A stretch of 42,707 bases of DNA, from NCBI GenBank assembly GCA_913044215.1, contig CAJWOT010000006.1, positions 1-42,707 of the forward strand, in the 5' to 3' direction. A model generated the notes under the pieces. It saw only the letters and a program-made list of their open reading frames with translations, had not been told where the DNA came from and ran no database searches. Of the stretch, positions 9,534 through 18,523 are shown one piece after another (position 1 is the stretch's first letter; each line of letters starts with the position of its first letter). This DNA is from an uncultured Rhodospirillaceae bacterium (GTDB lineage Bacteria; Pseudomonadota; Alphaproteobacteria; UBA8366; GCA-2717185). The position numbers and the translations under genes were made by a program.

Positions 9534-10693
9534 GGCGCCCTCCCCGGGAAGAGGCTGGAGAGTCGCGCGCCGATCTTGCTGAACGCCGTCCAGCTGTCCG
9601 GAGCGTTGCCGAGCAACCCAGCGATGCCCTTCGGCAGCAGGATGGTCACCAGGATGAACAAAGCGCCCAGGAAATAGAGCCAGAATTCTGGAGCTGCGCC
9701 GGTCAGATAGGTCTTTGCAAAATTGACCAGCACCGCGCCCAGCGCCGCCCCATGCAAGGTGCCGCGTCCCCCGAGCGCGACCCAGACGACGATCTCGATC
9801 GAGTTGGCGGGTGAGAATTCGCTCGGATTGATAATGCCGACCTGCGGGACGTACAGCGCGCCGGCGACGCCGGCCATCATGGCCGAGACGGTGAAGACGA
9901 AGAGCTTATAGTGTTCGACCCGATAGCCGAGGAACCGGGCGCGGCTTTCCGCGTCGCGGATCGCGACCAGGACGCGGCCGAGCTTCGACTTCACAATGAA
10001 CAGGCTGAGCAGATAACCGCCCGCCAGCGCGAGCGCGGAAGCGACGAACAGTCCGATCCGCGTGGCGTCGGATTGCAGATTGAAGCCGAGGATGTCCTTG
10101 AAATCCGTCAGGCCGTTATTGCCGCCGAACCCCATATCGTTGCGGAAGAAGGCGAGCAGCAGAGCGAAGGTCATCGCCTGGGTGATGATCGACAGATAGA
10201 CACCGGTGACCCGCGAGCGGAAGGCGAAAAAGCCGAAGACCAGGGCCAGCAGCCCGGGCGCGAGCAGGACCATCAGCATGGCGAAAGGAAAAGAATCGAA
10301 TCCGTACCAGTACCAGGGCAGTTCCTTCCAGTTCAGGAATACCATGAAGTCCGGGAGGATCGGGTCCTTGTAGACGCCGCGGTCGCCGATCTGGCGCATG
10401 AGATACATGCCCATCGCGTAACCGCCGAGCGAGAAGAACGCGCCGTGACCGAGGCTGAGGATACCGCAATAGCCCCAGATCAGATCGACACTAATCGCCA
10501 GCAACGCGAAGCAGAGATACTTGCCGACCAGCGCGACCACATAGGTCGGCACATGCAATGCCGACTCTGGTGGGAACGCCAGATTCAGAAAGGGGACCAG
10601 CACAGCCAGAAGCGCCAGCACGCCGAGCAGGATCCGGCCGCCCAGCGGTGCCGAGGTTAGGTAGGGCAGGATGAAGCCGCGGTGGGATGACAT
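9530..10693 (-). CDS. urtC: Urea ABC transporter permease UrtC
   Basis: LivM-type permease: ISVDLIWGYCGILSLGHGAFFSLGGYAMGMY, VALGGRGTLHGAALGAVLVN. Confidence 0.95.
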   Translation of the reverse strand: MSSHRGFILPYLTSAPLGGRILLGVLALLAVLVPFLNLAFPPESALHVPTYVVALVGKYLCFALLAISVDLIWGYCGILSLGHGAFFSLGGYAMGMYLMRQIGDRGVYKDPILPDFMVFLNWKELPWYWYGFDSFPFAMLMVLLAPGLLALVFGFFAFRSRVTGVYLSIITQAMTFALLLAFFRNDMGFGGNNGLTDFKDILGFNLQSDATRIGLFVASALALAGGYLLSLFIVKSKLGRVLVAIRDAESRARFLGYRVEHYKLFVFTVSAMMAGVAGALYVPQVGIINPSEFSPANSIEIVVWVALGGRGTLHGAALGAVLVNFAKTYLTGAAPEFWLYFLGALFILVTILLPKGIAGLLGNAPDSWTAFSKIGARLSSLFPGRAP

Positions 10694-10696
10694 CGA

Positions 10697-12334
10697 TCAG
10701 CTCTCCACCGCACGGCCCTTGAGCGCGAACAAGCCGCGCGGCCGCTTCTGGATGAACAGGATGACGACGACCAGGACGAAGATCTTGCCCAGCACGGCGC
10801 CGGCGTAAGGCTCCAGGAACTTGTTGACGACACCGAGCGACAGCGCACCGACCAGCGTGCCCCATAAGTTCCCGACCCCGCCGAAGACGACGACCAGGAA
10901 GGAATCAATGATGTAGCTTTGGCCGAGATTGGGGCTGACATTGTCGATCTGGCTGAGCGCCACCCCTGCGATACCGGCGATGCCGGAGCCCAGCCCGAAG
11001 GTCATCGCATCGACCCAGCCGGTGCGGATACCCATGGCGCTCGCCATCGGCCGGTTCTGCGTCACCGCGCGCATTTGCAGCCCGAACCAGGTCCGGCGCA
11101 GCACCAGCAGCAGAACGCCCATGACCATCAGGGAGAAGACGATGATGGCGATGCGGTTATAGGTCAGGGTGAGCCCTTCCGCGGTCTGGATCGCGCCCTG
11201 CATCCAAGACGGCGTGCCGACCTCGCGGTTGGTCGGTCCGAAGACGCTGCGCACGAATTGCTGCAGGACCAGGCTGATTCCCCAGGTCGCCAGCAAGGTC
11301 TCCAGCGGCCGGCCGTAGAGAAAGCGGATGACCCCGCGTTCGATCGCCACGCCGACTGCGCCGGCCACCAGAAAGGCCGCGGGGATCGCGATGAAGAGCG
11401 ACAGGTCGAACAGGCCGGGGGCGGTGGTGCGAATGATGTCCTGTACGACGAACGTCGTGTAGGCGCCCAGCATCACCATCTCGCCATGCGCCATGTTGAT
11501 CACGCCCATGACGCCGAAGGTGATCGCGAGCCCGATCGCGGCCAGCAGCAGGACCGATCCCAGACTGATGCCCTGGAAGAGATTCTGCACCGTTCCCCAG
11601 AAGGCGGCGCTGCGCTCAGCGGCTGTCAGGACTTCCTCGGCCGCAGCGCGAATCGTGACGTTGGCTTCCGCGTGGGATCCGTCGCCCCTTTTGACCAGCA
11701 GGCTGTTGAGGAGCCCGCGGACTTCCGGGTCGGCAAACTCGCCGAGCGTCTTGACCGCAGCAACGCGAACTTCAGGGTCACTCTTATGCACCAGCTGGAT
11801 GGCGCTTAGCGCGCGGCGCATCCGGTCCCGGACCGCGTCATCCGGCTCGGAGCTTAGTGCGGCTTCCAAGGGCGCCAGCATCCCCTTGGTGCGCGACTTG
11901 AACACCGCGTCGGCTGCGGCAATGCGTTTCACCGGATCCTTGTTTTGCAGGCTGAGGCTGCCGATCGCACCGCGCAGTTTTTTGCGCAGCTTATTGTTGA
12001 TCCGGACTTTCTTCAGTTTCGACGTCGTCTCGATAGCCGTTTTTGTCAGCGGATTTTGATAGACGGATTTTCCGTCTTTCTTGGTTTTGACCAAGATCGC
12101 ATTATCGGATTTTTGCTTGTACAGGTTGCGCGACAGCATCGCTTCGAGGATGGCGGCGACCCGGGGGTCGCCTGTCGCGAAGAGCGCGTCGATTGCCTTC
12201 GATTTTTTCGAGAAGCTTTTTTGACCGAGATCCGCGACCAGCTTGGTCAGGGTCGCGTCGTCGGTCTGGGCGGCGGCGGTAGAGGCCAACGCAGCGGCGA
12301 TGACAAGAGCGATTATTCGCAGAGCTGCGCGCAT
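10697..12334 (-). CDS. urtB: Urea ABC transporter permease UrtB (with N-terminal extension)
   Basis: LivH-type permease: LAITFGVMGVINMAHGEMVMLGAYTTFVVQ; about 240-aa HEAT-like N-terminal extension typical of UrtB. Confidence 0.94.
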   Translation of the reverse strand: MRAALRIIALVIAAALASTAAAQTDDATLTKLVADLGQKSFSKKSKAIDALFATGDPRVAAILEAMLSRNLYKQKSDNAILVKTKKDGKSVYQNPLTKTAIETTSKLKKVRINNKLRKKLRGAIGSLSLQNKDPVKRIAAADAVFKSRTKGMLAPLEAALSSEPDDAVRDRMRRALSAIQLVHKSDPEVRVAAVKTLGEFADPEVRGLLNSLLVKRGDGSHAEANVTIRAAAEEVLTAAERSAAFWGTVQNLFQGISLGSVLLLAAIGLAITFGVMGVINMAHGEMVMLGAYTTFVVQDIIRTTAPGLFDLSLFIAIPAAFLVAGAVGVAIERGVIRFLYGRPLETLLATWGISLVLQQFVRSVFGPTNREVGTPSWMQGAIQTAEGLTLTYNRIAIIVFSLMVMGVLLLVLRRTWFGLQMRAVTQNRPMASAMGIRTGWVDAMTFGLGSGIAGIAGVALSQIDNVSPNLGQSYIIDSFLVVVFGGVGNLWGTLVGALSLGVVNKFLEPYAGAVLGKIFVLVVVILFIQKRPRGLFALKGRAVES

Positions 12335-12378
12335 TGAAGGGTCCGCCGTGTTTGTATTGTTTTTCGAGCAGGGAAATC

Positions 12379-12406
12379 GGCCGGGTCCGCAGGTGCGTCC
12401 CCGGCC
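12379..12406 (-). promoter_or_regulatory. Intercistronic stem-loop between urtA and urtB
   Basis: Minus strand GGCCGGG-GA-CGCA-CC-TGCG-GA-CCCGGCC: perfect 7-bp outer stem, symmetric GA/GA internal loop, 4-bp inner stem. Confidence 0.6.
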
Positions 12407-12421
12407 TATGGAGGAACGACC

Positions 12422-13714
12422 TTAGTTGGTCATGTGGTTCGGTTTGACGCAGTTGCCGCAGACCCAGGGATAGGTCCAGTCGGCGGTCAGTTTTGCGCTC
12501 TCGGGGATGTAGTCGCTCCAAGCGTCACCGACGACGAGCCCATCCGTGCTCCAGACCGTGTCGAACTGGCCGTCTTCCTGCACTTCGCCGATCAGGACCG
12601 GCTTCGACAAATGGTGGTTGGTGTTCATGACAGAGATGCCGCCGGTCAGGTTCTTTACCTTCTGGCCGTACATCGCCTGGCGCACAGCATCGACGTCCGT
12701 AGTGCCGGCCTGCTTGACTGCCTGCACCCACATGTTGAAGCCAATATAGTGCGCTTCCATCGGATCGTTGGTGACCCGCTTCTCGTCTTTGATGAAGGCG
12801 TGCCACTTCTTGATGAAGGCTTCGTTCTCCGACGTCTCGACGCTCATGAAATAGTTCCAGGCGGCGAGATGGCCGACCAGGGGTTTGGTGTCGAGACCGG
12901 CGAGTTCCTCTTCACCGACCGAGAAGGCGACGACGGGGATATCTTCCGCCTTGATGCCCTGGTTGGCGAGTTCCTTGTAGAACGGCACGTTGGCGTCGCC
13001 ATTGATCGTCGAGACGACGGCGGTTTTTTTGCCGGCGCCGGCGAACTTCTTCACTTCCGCGACGATCGTCTGCCAGTCGGAGTGACCGAAGGGCGTGTAG
13101 TTCTCCATGATGTCTTCTTCCTTGACGCTTTTCGACTTCAGGAAGGCCCGCAGGATCTTGTTGGTCGTCCGCGGATAGACATAGTCGGTGCCGAGCAGCA
13201 CCCAGCGCTTGGCGGAACCGCCGTCTTCGCTCATCAGATATTCGACGGCCGGGATCGCCTGCTGGTTCGGCGCGGCGCCGGTGTAGAACACGTTGCGGGA
13301 GGACTCTTCTCCCTCATACTGGACGGGGTAGAACAGCATGCTGTTAAGCTCCTCAAAGACCGGCAGCACCGACTTGCGGGACACCGAGGTCCAGCAGCCG
13401 AAGACCACGTCGACCTTTTTGGCGGTGATCAATTCGCGCGCCTTCTCGGCGAACAGCGGCCAGTTCGAGGCCGGATCGACGACGACCGCTTCGACCTTCT
13501 TGCCGAGCAGCCCGCCCTTCTTGTTCAGGTCGTCGACCATCATCAGGACCGTGTCCTTCAGGGTCGTCTCGCTGATGGCCATGGTGCCGGACAGCGAATG
13601 CAGCACGCCGACCTTAATCGTATCGGCGGCCTGCACGGCGGAGGTCATCATCAGCCCTGCTGTTGCGCCCGCGATCGCCAAACCGCGCGCCACTTTTCCA
13701 AAAGGTTTCATCAA
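12422..13714 (-). CDS. urtA: Urea ABC transporter substrate-binding protein UrtA
   Basis: Signal peptide, DTIKVGVLHSLSGTMAISETTLKDTVLMMVDDLNKKGGLLGKKVEAVVVDPASNWPLFAEKARELI. Confidence 0.96.
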   Translation of the reverse strand: MMKPFGKVARGLAIAGATAGLMMTSAVQAADTIKVGVLHSLSGTMAISETTLKDTVLMMVDDLNKKGGLLGKKVEAVVVDPASNWPLFAEKARELITAKKVDVVFGCWTSVSRKSVLPVFEELNSMLFYPVQYEGEESSRNVFYTGAAPNQQAIPAVEYLMSEDGGSAKRWVLLGTDYVYPRTTNKILRAFLKSKSVKEEDIMENYTPFGHSDWQTIVAEVKKFAGAGKKTAVVSTINGDANVPFYKELANQGIKAEDIPVVAFSVGEEELAGLDTKPLVGHLAAWNYFMSVETSENEAFIKKWHAFIKDEKRVTNDPMEAHYIGFNMWVQAVKQAGTTDVDAVRQAMYGQKVKNLTGGISVMNTNHHLSKPVLIGEVQEDGQFDTVWSTDGLVVGDAWSDYIPESAKLTADWTYPWVCGNCVKPNHMTN

Positions 13715-13753
13715 TTGCTCCCAACGAATTATTCATTGCACACGAACGGTTAG

Positions 13754-13771
13754 AAGCAACGACCGTGCCAA
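13754..13771 (-). promoter_or_regulatory. sigma54 (RpoN) -24/-12 promoter for urtA
   Basis: Minus strand TTGGCACG-GTCG-TTGCTT matches TTGGCACG-N4-TTGCW exactly. Predicted TSS near 13744, about 30 nt before the urtA ATG. Confidence 0.9.
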
Positions 13772-13905
13772 TGCCCAAAAATTTCTTCTACCCTCTGATT
13801 TTATGGAGATATTTGAATGCCACTCGCAATGTGTTGCGGTTAAGGCTCTATGAATTTGATTAATTATTAGGCATTTGTGATGTAACGTCTAAAAATTAAT
13901 CAGTG

Positions 13906-14100
13906 CTAGAACTGCATATCGCGCAACGCCGCGCCCCTCTCTGCCAATTCATCAAGCAAACGGTTCGAAGTTTCTTCTACCGGGCACCCCAGCACTTTCC
14001 ATGTCGAACCGATCGCCGCGGGCTCGCTGCCTGGAACGTACCGCACTTCAATCAAGAATAAGATCTGTAGGAAGAATTCCCCATATGATGGCGTAATTAC
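13906..14100 (-). pseudogene. Decayed C-terminal ORF fragment (copy B), unknown family
   Basis: VITPSYGEFFLQILFLIEVRYVPGSEPAAIGSTWKVLGCPVEETSNRLLDELAERGAALRDMQF-stop, preceded in frame by TGA, no start codon; homologous to copy A. Confidence 0.6.
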
Positions 14101-14652
14101 TCAGTTTCTGCCAGCCAACAGGGAACTTTCTGCAACCGTATTCGAGGATGGTTTTTGGTCCCGGCGAGCGCACTGAACCCAGGACAATTTATTAGGGTGT
14201 AGAAATATGTATAGTTACAATATCGATAAATTTTGCGTTACTCTGTATTTAATCATTACAATCTGGGATAGCAACACCGACCCGCGATACAGGATAAGAA
14301 ATTCGGGTGTCAGAACGTAAATCACAGGGAGAGCGTCCGGTTCCGACCGAGACCGAAGCCGCTGACGCGACTTCGCGTTCAGGGGGGAGCTGACGACACC
14401 CAAAAACTACCCGGTCTCGCGAAATTGGGCGCGCCGCCCCTGTCGGCATGGGCATCCGACACTTTCGCATTTTCATCCGCACAAACCGAGATTGTGGTAA
14501 GCGCTTACGCGGCTTCGGCAGATCAGGCGGCGGAGATTACCGTCCAGTGCACACTCTCCGATCTAGAATTCTGCGGACAATTCGCTGCGTGGAACACCCT
14601 CCTTCGAGTGGCGCCGTCGTTTAATCTTTCCGGCTCGGGTCACCGTGCAGGC

Positions 14653-15783
14653 CTAACGGGATTTCGTTCTGTTGTCCGAACGGGTGGCATCGATCAATTC
14701 GGCCAGGACTCTGGCGACAACGCTATTCCCCAGGTCATTCAGATGCCCGTCACCGGCGTTGTAGAACGCTGTTGGCTCTTTTCCCAATTTTTGCGCTGCC
14801 TGACGCAGTACGGACCTGGTGTCGAGATAGGTTTGGTTGCGCGCCTGGAATTGCGACGCAATGAAATCGTGCCGCCAATTCCTTGATTTATAAAATGCCG
14901 CACGGGATACAAACAGAACCTAGAAAAATTCATGGCTATGAGAGTTGGCGCGGTCGATGATTGAATCGAACAGAAATGCACTTATCGCCGCTTTTTCGGA
15001 CTGGTTGCATGCGGATTCCGAGTGGTCAAATTGTGTCGTCACCAATTCGGCAATCGATCCGACCACCGCATAAGCGTAGCTGCCGACGGCGGCTGGTGCT
15101 TCCGCGAACGCCGTTTGCGATTCCTCCCTGGACGGGGGCGGGATCAGTTCGAATCCCGCATCCGATTGCCTGAAAATCGGCTTGAACCCAAAGAAGTACC
15201 GAAACACGGTGCGATCGAGATCGGCCCGCAGAATGCCGATGACGACAGTTTCTCCCGCCGGGATTACACCGCTCTGCTGTTTATAGCGAAGCCAAATCTG
15301 GTCAAGCCCATAGCCCGCAACCCCGAAATTGATCGATTGGCGGTTTGTCTTGAACGTCTCAAACTGTGCGGGCATCGACTCTTCTGGTTTAAAGACGCCC
15401 TCCATGAAGGAGTCGCCAAAAATCCAAGTTTTCGGCCGGTTATCGAACGCCGGCGGCCATGGAAGTTTGGATTGGTGTCCGTGCAGTCTTGAGGACGTCC
15501 AACCGAGGGTCGGGTGGTAATTTGCGCCGGATGCGACATTTTCGGGCGATTGAATCAGTCGGTAATACGTATCGTCGCAAGCAGGATTTACGAGGTATGT
15601 CAGATTGGAAAACGGCTTTAGATCGAGGGCGGAGACGATCCGGGTCAGCGCTTCCAACCCGATGAATCCGATCTCCAGCTGGACTGCCAAGACGCGGTTG
15701 ATCCGGAAAACGGAGGGGGAGGTACGCCGGCGCAAAGAATATGCCCCCAAACCACGGACGCGCCGCCGATGGCCAACAGACAC
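14653..15783 (-). pseudogene. SGNH hydrolase-like (AlgJ/AlgX-type) protein interrupted by an in-frame TAG
   Basis: TWIFGDSFMEGVFKPEESMPAQFE (block I), then TAG at 14920-14922. The same frame continues VLFVSRAAFYKSRNWRHDFIASQFQARNQTYLDTRSVLRQAAQKLGKEPTAFYNAGDGHLNDLGNSVVARVLAELIDATRSDNRTKSR-stop at 14653. Exact start uncertain. Confidence 0.75.
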
Positions 15784-15968
15784 ACGGACATAAGAAATTT
15801 TCCGGTAGGCGCGATGCCGCTAAAAAGCGACGGCAAGTCAACCATCGCCGCTTTGAACGCCGCCGGCTCTAGGAGCAGCGGGACCGTGTCGTACAACATC
15901 CAGATCCCAAGCAAGAGCCAGGAGAGGCCTGCCAGGAAATTAGCGAGTCGTGACACGCTGCTGTTCAT
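15645..15968 (-). CDS. Small hydrophobic protein, possibly degenerate at the C-terminus
   Basis: MNSSVSRLANFLAGLSWLLLGIWMLYDTVPLLLEP... GKFLMSVCLLAIGGASVVWGHILC; two to three TM segments. The C-terminal part overlaps the SGNH gene out of frame. Confidence 0.4.
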   Translation of the reverse strand: MNSSVSRLANFLAGLSWLLLGIWMLYDTVPLLLEPAAFKAAMVDLPSLFSGIAPTGKFLMSVCLLAIGGASVVWGHILCAGVPPPPFSGSTASWQSSWRSDSSGWKR

Positions 15969-16169
15969 CCATTCCAGAAGTTAGCGAGTGTGCCGCCAAA
16001 ACTATCACATGAACCGATCATCACTCGGTTTCACGGGACATTGATCATGGGATGAGTGATCCGCCGGAAGCTAGGGATCGTTCCGAGGCCCTTTTGAGCA
16101 GGGATTCGAGATTGGCGGAAAGTGTCTCGATCGGCTTGCAATCCGCGAAGGAGGGGGCGGATCGATGCG

Positions 16170-18515
16170 TCAGGCCTTTGGCGCCCGCTCCAGCGCGTCA
16201 AGAACGCGCCGCGGCGTGTACGGGGTCTCGTTGAATTCCGCGCCGATCGCGGCGAAGGCATCGCTGAGCGCGTTGCCGATCGCGGCCGGCGGAGCGATGG
16301 CGCCCCCTTCGCCCATGCCTTTCAGGCCGAACCGGGTGAATGTCGCAGGCGTCACCATGTGACCGATCTTGATATCGGGGATCTCCGTCGCGCCCGGGAG
16401 CAGATAATCGGCAAAGGTCGTGGAAAGGGGTTGGCCGTTCGTGTCATAGACGCTTTCCTCGTATAGCGCAGTGCCGATACCCTGCGCGACACCGCCGACG
16501 ATCTGGCCGTCGACGATCATCGGATTGACCACGTTGCCGCAATCCTCCACTACCGCGTAATCGACCAGCTCGACCGCGCCGGAATGCGGGTCGACTGCGA
16601 CCACCGCGGCATGGGTCGCGTAGGAAAAGACGCCGGTCGACTCGTCCGGCTCGTAGGTTGCCGTCGCATCGAGCGTGGGGTCGACGCCGTCCGGCAGCCC
16701 GTCCTGGCGCAGATGGGCGATGCGGGCAAGCTCCGCGATGGGGATCGAGCCGCCGTCGCTTTGCGCTTCGCCATCGGCGAACCGCACCTGTTCGGTGGTA
16801 CACTGCAAGTGGTGGGCGGCGATGGCCGCAAGCTTCTCTCGCAGGACGATACAGGCGTTGGAGACGGCGCCACCACTCATCACCATGGAGCGCGAGGCGA
16901 AGGTCCCGAAACCGAATGGCGAGATCGCCGTGTCGCCGAACTTCACCGTGATCGCATCGGGATGGATGCTCAGCTCCTCGTGCGCGACCTGGGCCAGGGT
17001 CGTTTCCATCCCCTGGCCGTGCGAATGGATACCAACCAGCAGGACCAGCGTGCCATCCGGATTGATCCGCGCCGTCGCGCTTTCGTAACCGGGAATGATC
17101 GGCGAGCCTCGCCGGGTCCATTCCGCCGCGCCATGCGCCGTCTGTTCCGTGTAGCTCGACAGGCCGACACCCCAGACCCGGCCGTCGACCGCCGTCCCAC
17201 CTTGCTGGGCGCGAATGTCGTCATACCCCACCATTTCTGCGGCACGGCGCACGCTTTCCGGATAGTCGCCATTGTCGAACTTCATGCCGCCAACCGCCTC
17301 GTAAGGCATCTGTTCGGCCGGCACCATGTTGGCCATGCGCACGTCCAACGGGTCGCGACCGACGGCGCGGGCGACCGCGTCGATGGTGCGTTCGATGGCG
17401 AAACAGGCGCCGGGTCGGGCAACGCCGCGATAGACGCCCAGGGGCGGCTTGTTGGTCGCCACCGTCCAGGTGCGGCAGCGCATATTCTCGATATGGTAGG
17501 GGCCCGTCAGGTTTCTTGCCGCCATGCCGGTTTCCATGAATGGGCCCGAATGCCACAGCGCGTAGGCGCCGGCATTGACGGTCAGTTCCGCATCGATACC
17601 CTGGATGATCCCGTCACTGTCGGCATAGGCTGTGACCCGGTAGATATGCTCGCGCGCCTGGGGCGCGGCCATCAGGTGTTCGCGCCGGTCTTCGAGCCAG
17701 CGGACCGGTTTGCCGGTATCGAGCGCGATGGCGCAGACGACGATCTCCTCCGGCATCAACCGCGCCTTGCCGCCGAACCCGCCGCCCACATCGGGCGCGA
17801 TGATGCGCAGTTGGTGGCTCGGCAGGTTCAGCATTTGCGACAGACCGGTGCGCATCAGGTGCGGAATCTGCGTCGATAGATAGACAACCAGCTCCTCCGC
17901 CCGCGCGTCCCAATGGGCCAACACCGCCCGGGGTTCCAAGGGAGCGATGGATTGCCGATTCATTCGGTAATCTCGCGTGACCACAATTGGCGCGTCGCGC
18001 ACGCTGTCGATGTCGCCGCCGGAAATGTCCAACTGGACGTAGACATTGTCGCCCCATTCCTCATGCAGCAGGGCAGGCGGGTCTTCCCGTGCCGCCACGG
18101 GGTCATGCAGGGCGGGCAGTTCCTCGATATCCGCGATCAGCGCATCGGCCAGATCTTCCGCTTCGGCCCGGTTGGCCCCCAAGCAGGCGGCGATGCATTC
18201 GCCGGCGAAGCGGACCTTGTCCGTAGCGAGCGGATGATGGTCGGCGGGCTTGAAGCCCGGCACCGACGGTTCGACCCGGACCGGATTGACGCGCGTCAGG
18301 TCGGCCGCGGTGTAGACCCGATCCTCCATACCTTCGGGTATCTCGATCCCGCCCAGCCGGCCATGCGCGTGGGCGCTGCGCAAAAAGGCGACGTCCAGGG
18401 TTCCCGGGATATCGACGTCGGCGACGTACATTCCCTTGCCGCGCAGCAACCGCTTGTCCTCCTTGCGCGGCAGGGCGGCGCCGACCCCGAATCCTTTATC
18501 TTCGGAATTGGCCAT
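16170..18515 (-). CDS. Xanthine dehydrogenase/CoxL family molybdopterin-binding subunit (1)
   Basis: PRKEDKRLLRGKGMYVADVDIPGTLDVAFLRSAHAHGRL, DVGGGFGGKARLMPEE, GVYRGVARPGACFAIER, GMGEGGAIAPPAAIGNAL; 781 aa. Confidence 0.93.
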   Translation of the reverse strand: MANSEDKGFGVGAALPRKEDKRLLRGKGMYVADVDIPGTLDVAFLRSAHAHGRLGGIEIPEGMEDRVYTAADLTRVNPVRVEPSVPGFKPADHHPLATDKVRFAGECIAACLGANRAEAEDLADALIADIEELPALHDPVAAREDPPALLHEEWGDNVYVQLDISGGDIDSVRDAPIVVTRDYRMNRQSIAPLEPRAVLAHWDARAEELVVYLSTQIPHLMRTGLSQMLNLPSHQLRIIAPDVGGGFGGKARLMPEEIVVCAIALDTGKPVRWLEDRREHLMAAPQAREHIYRVTAYADSDGIIQGIDAELTVNAGAYALWHSGPFMETGMAARNLTGPYHIENMRCRTWTVATNKPPLGVYRGVARPGACFAIERTIDAVARAVGRDPLDVRMANMVPAEQMPYEAVGGMKFDNGDYPESVRRAAEMVGYDDIRAQQGGTAVDGRVWGVGLSSYTEQTAHGAAEWTRRGSPIIPGYESATARINPDGTLVLLVGIHSHGQGMETTLAQVAHEELSIHPDAITVKFGDTAISPFGFGTFASRSMVMSGGAVSNACIVLREKLAAIAAHHLQCTTEQVRFADGEAQSDGGSIPIAELARIAHLRQDGLPDGVDPTLDATATYEPDESTGVFSYATHAAVVAVDPHSGAVELVDYAVVEDCGNVVNPMIVDGQIVGGVAQGIGTALYEESVYDTNGQPLSTTFADYLLPGATEIPDIKIGHMVTPATFTRFGLKGMGEGGAIAPPAAIGNALSDAFAAIGAEFNETPYTPRRVLDALERAPKA

Positions 18516-18523
18516 TCGATCGC

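Noticed and set aside
14425-14886. 153-aa plus-strand ORF
   Set aside because: Much of it is antisense to the C-terminal part of the interrupted SGNH gene; no motif support.
16034-16169. Possible coding remnant FADCKPIETLSANLESLLKRASERSLASGGSLIP-stop (minus strand)
   Set aside because: Plausible-looking peptide but short, no start codon, no family recognised; not enough to call.
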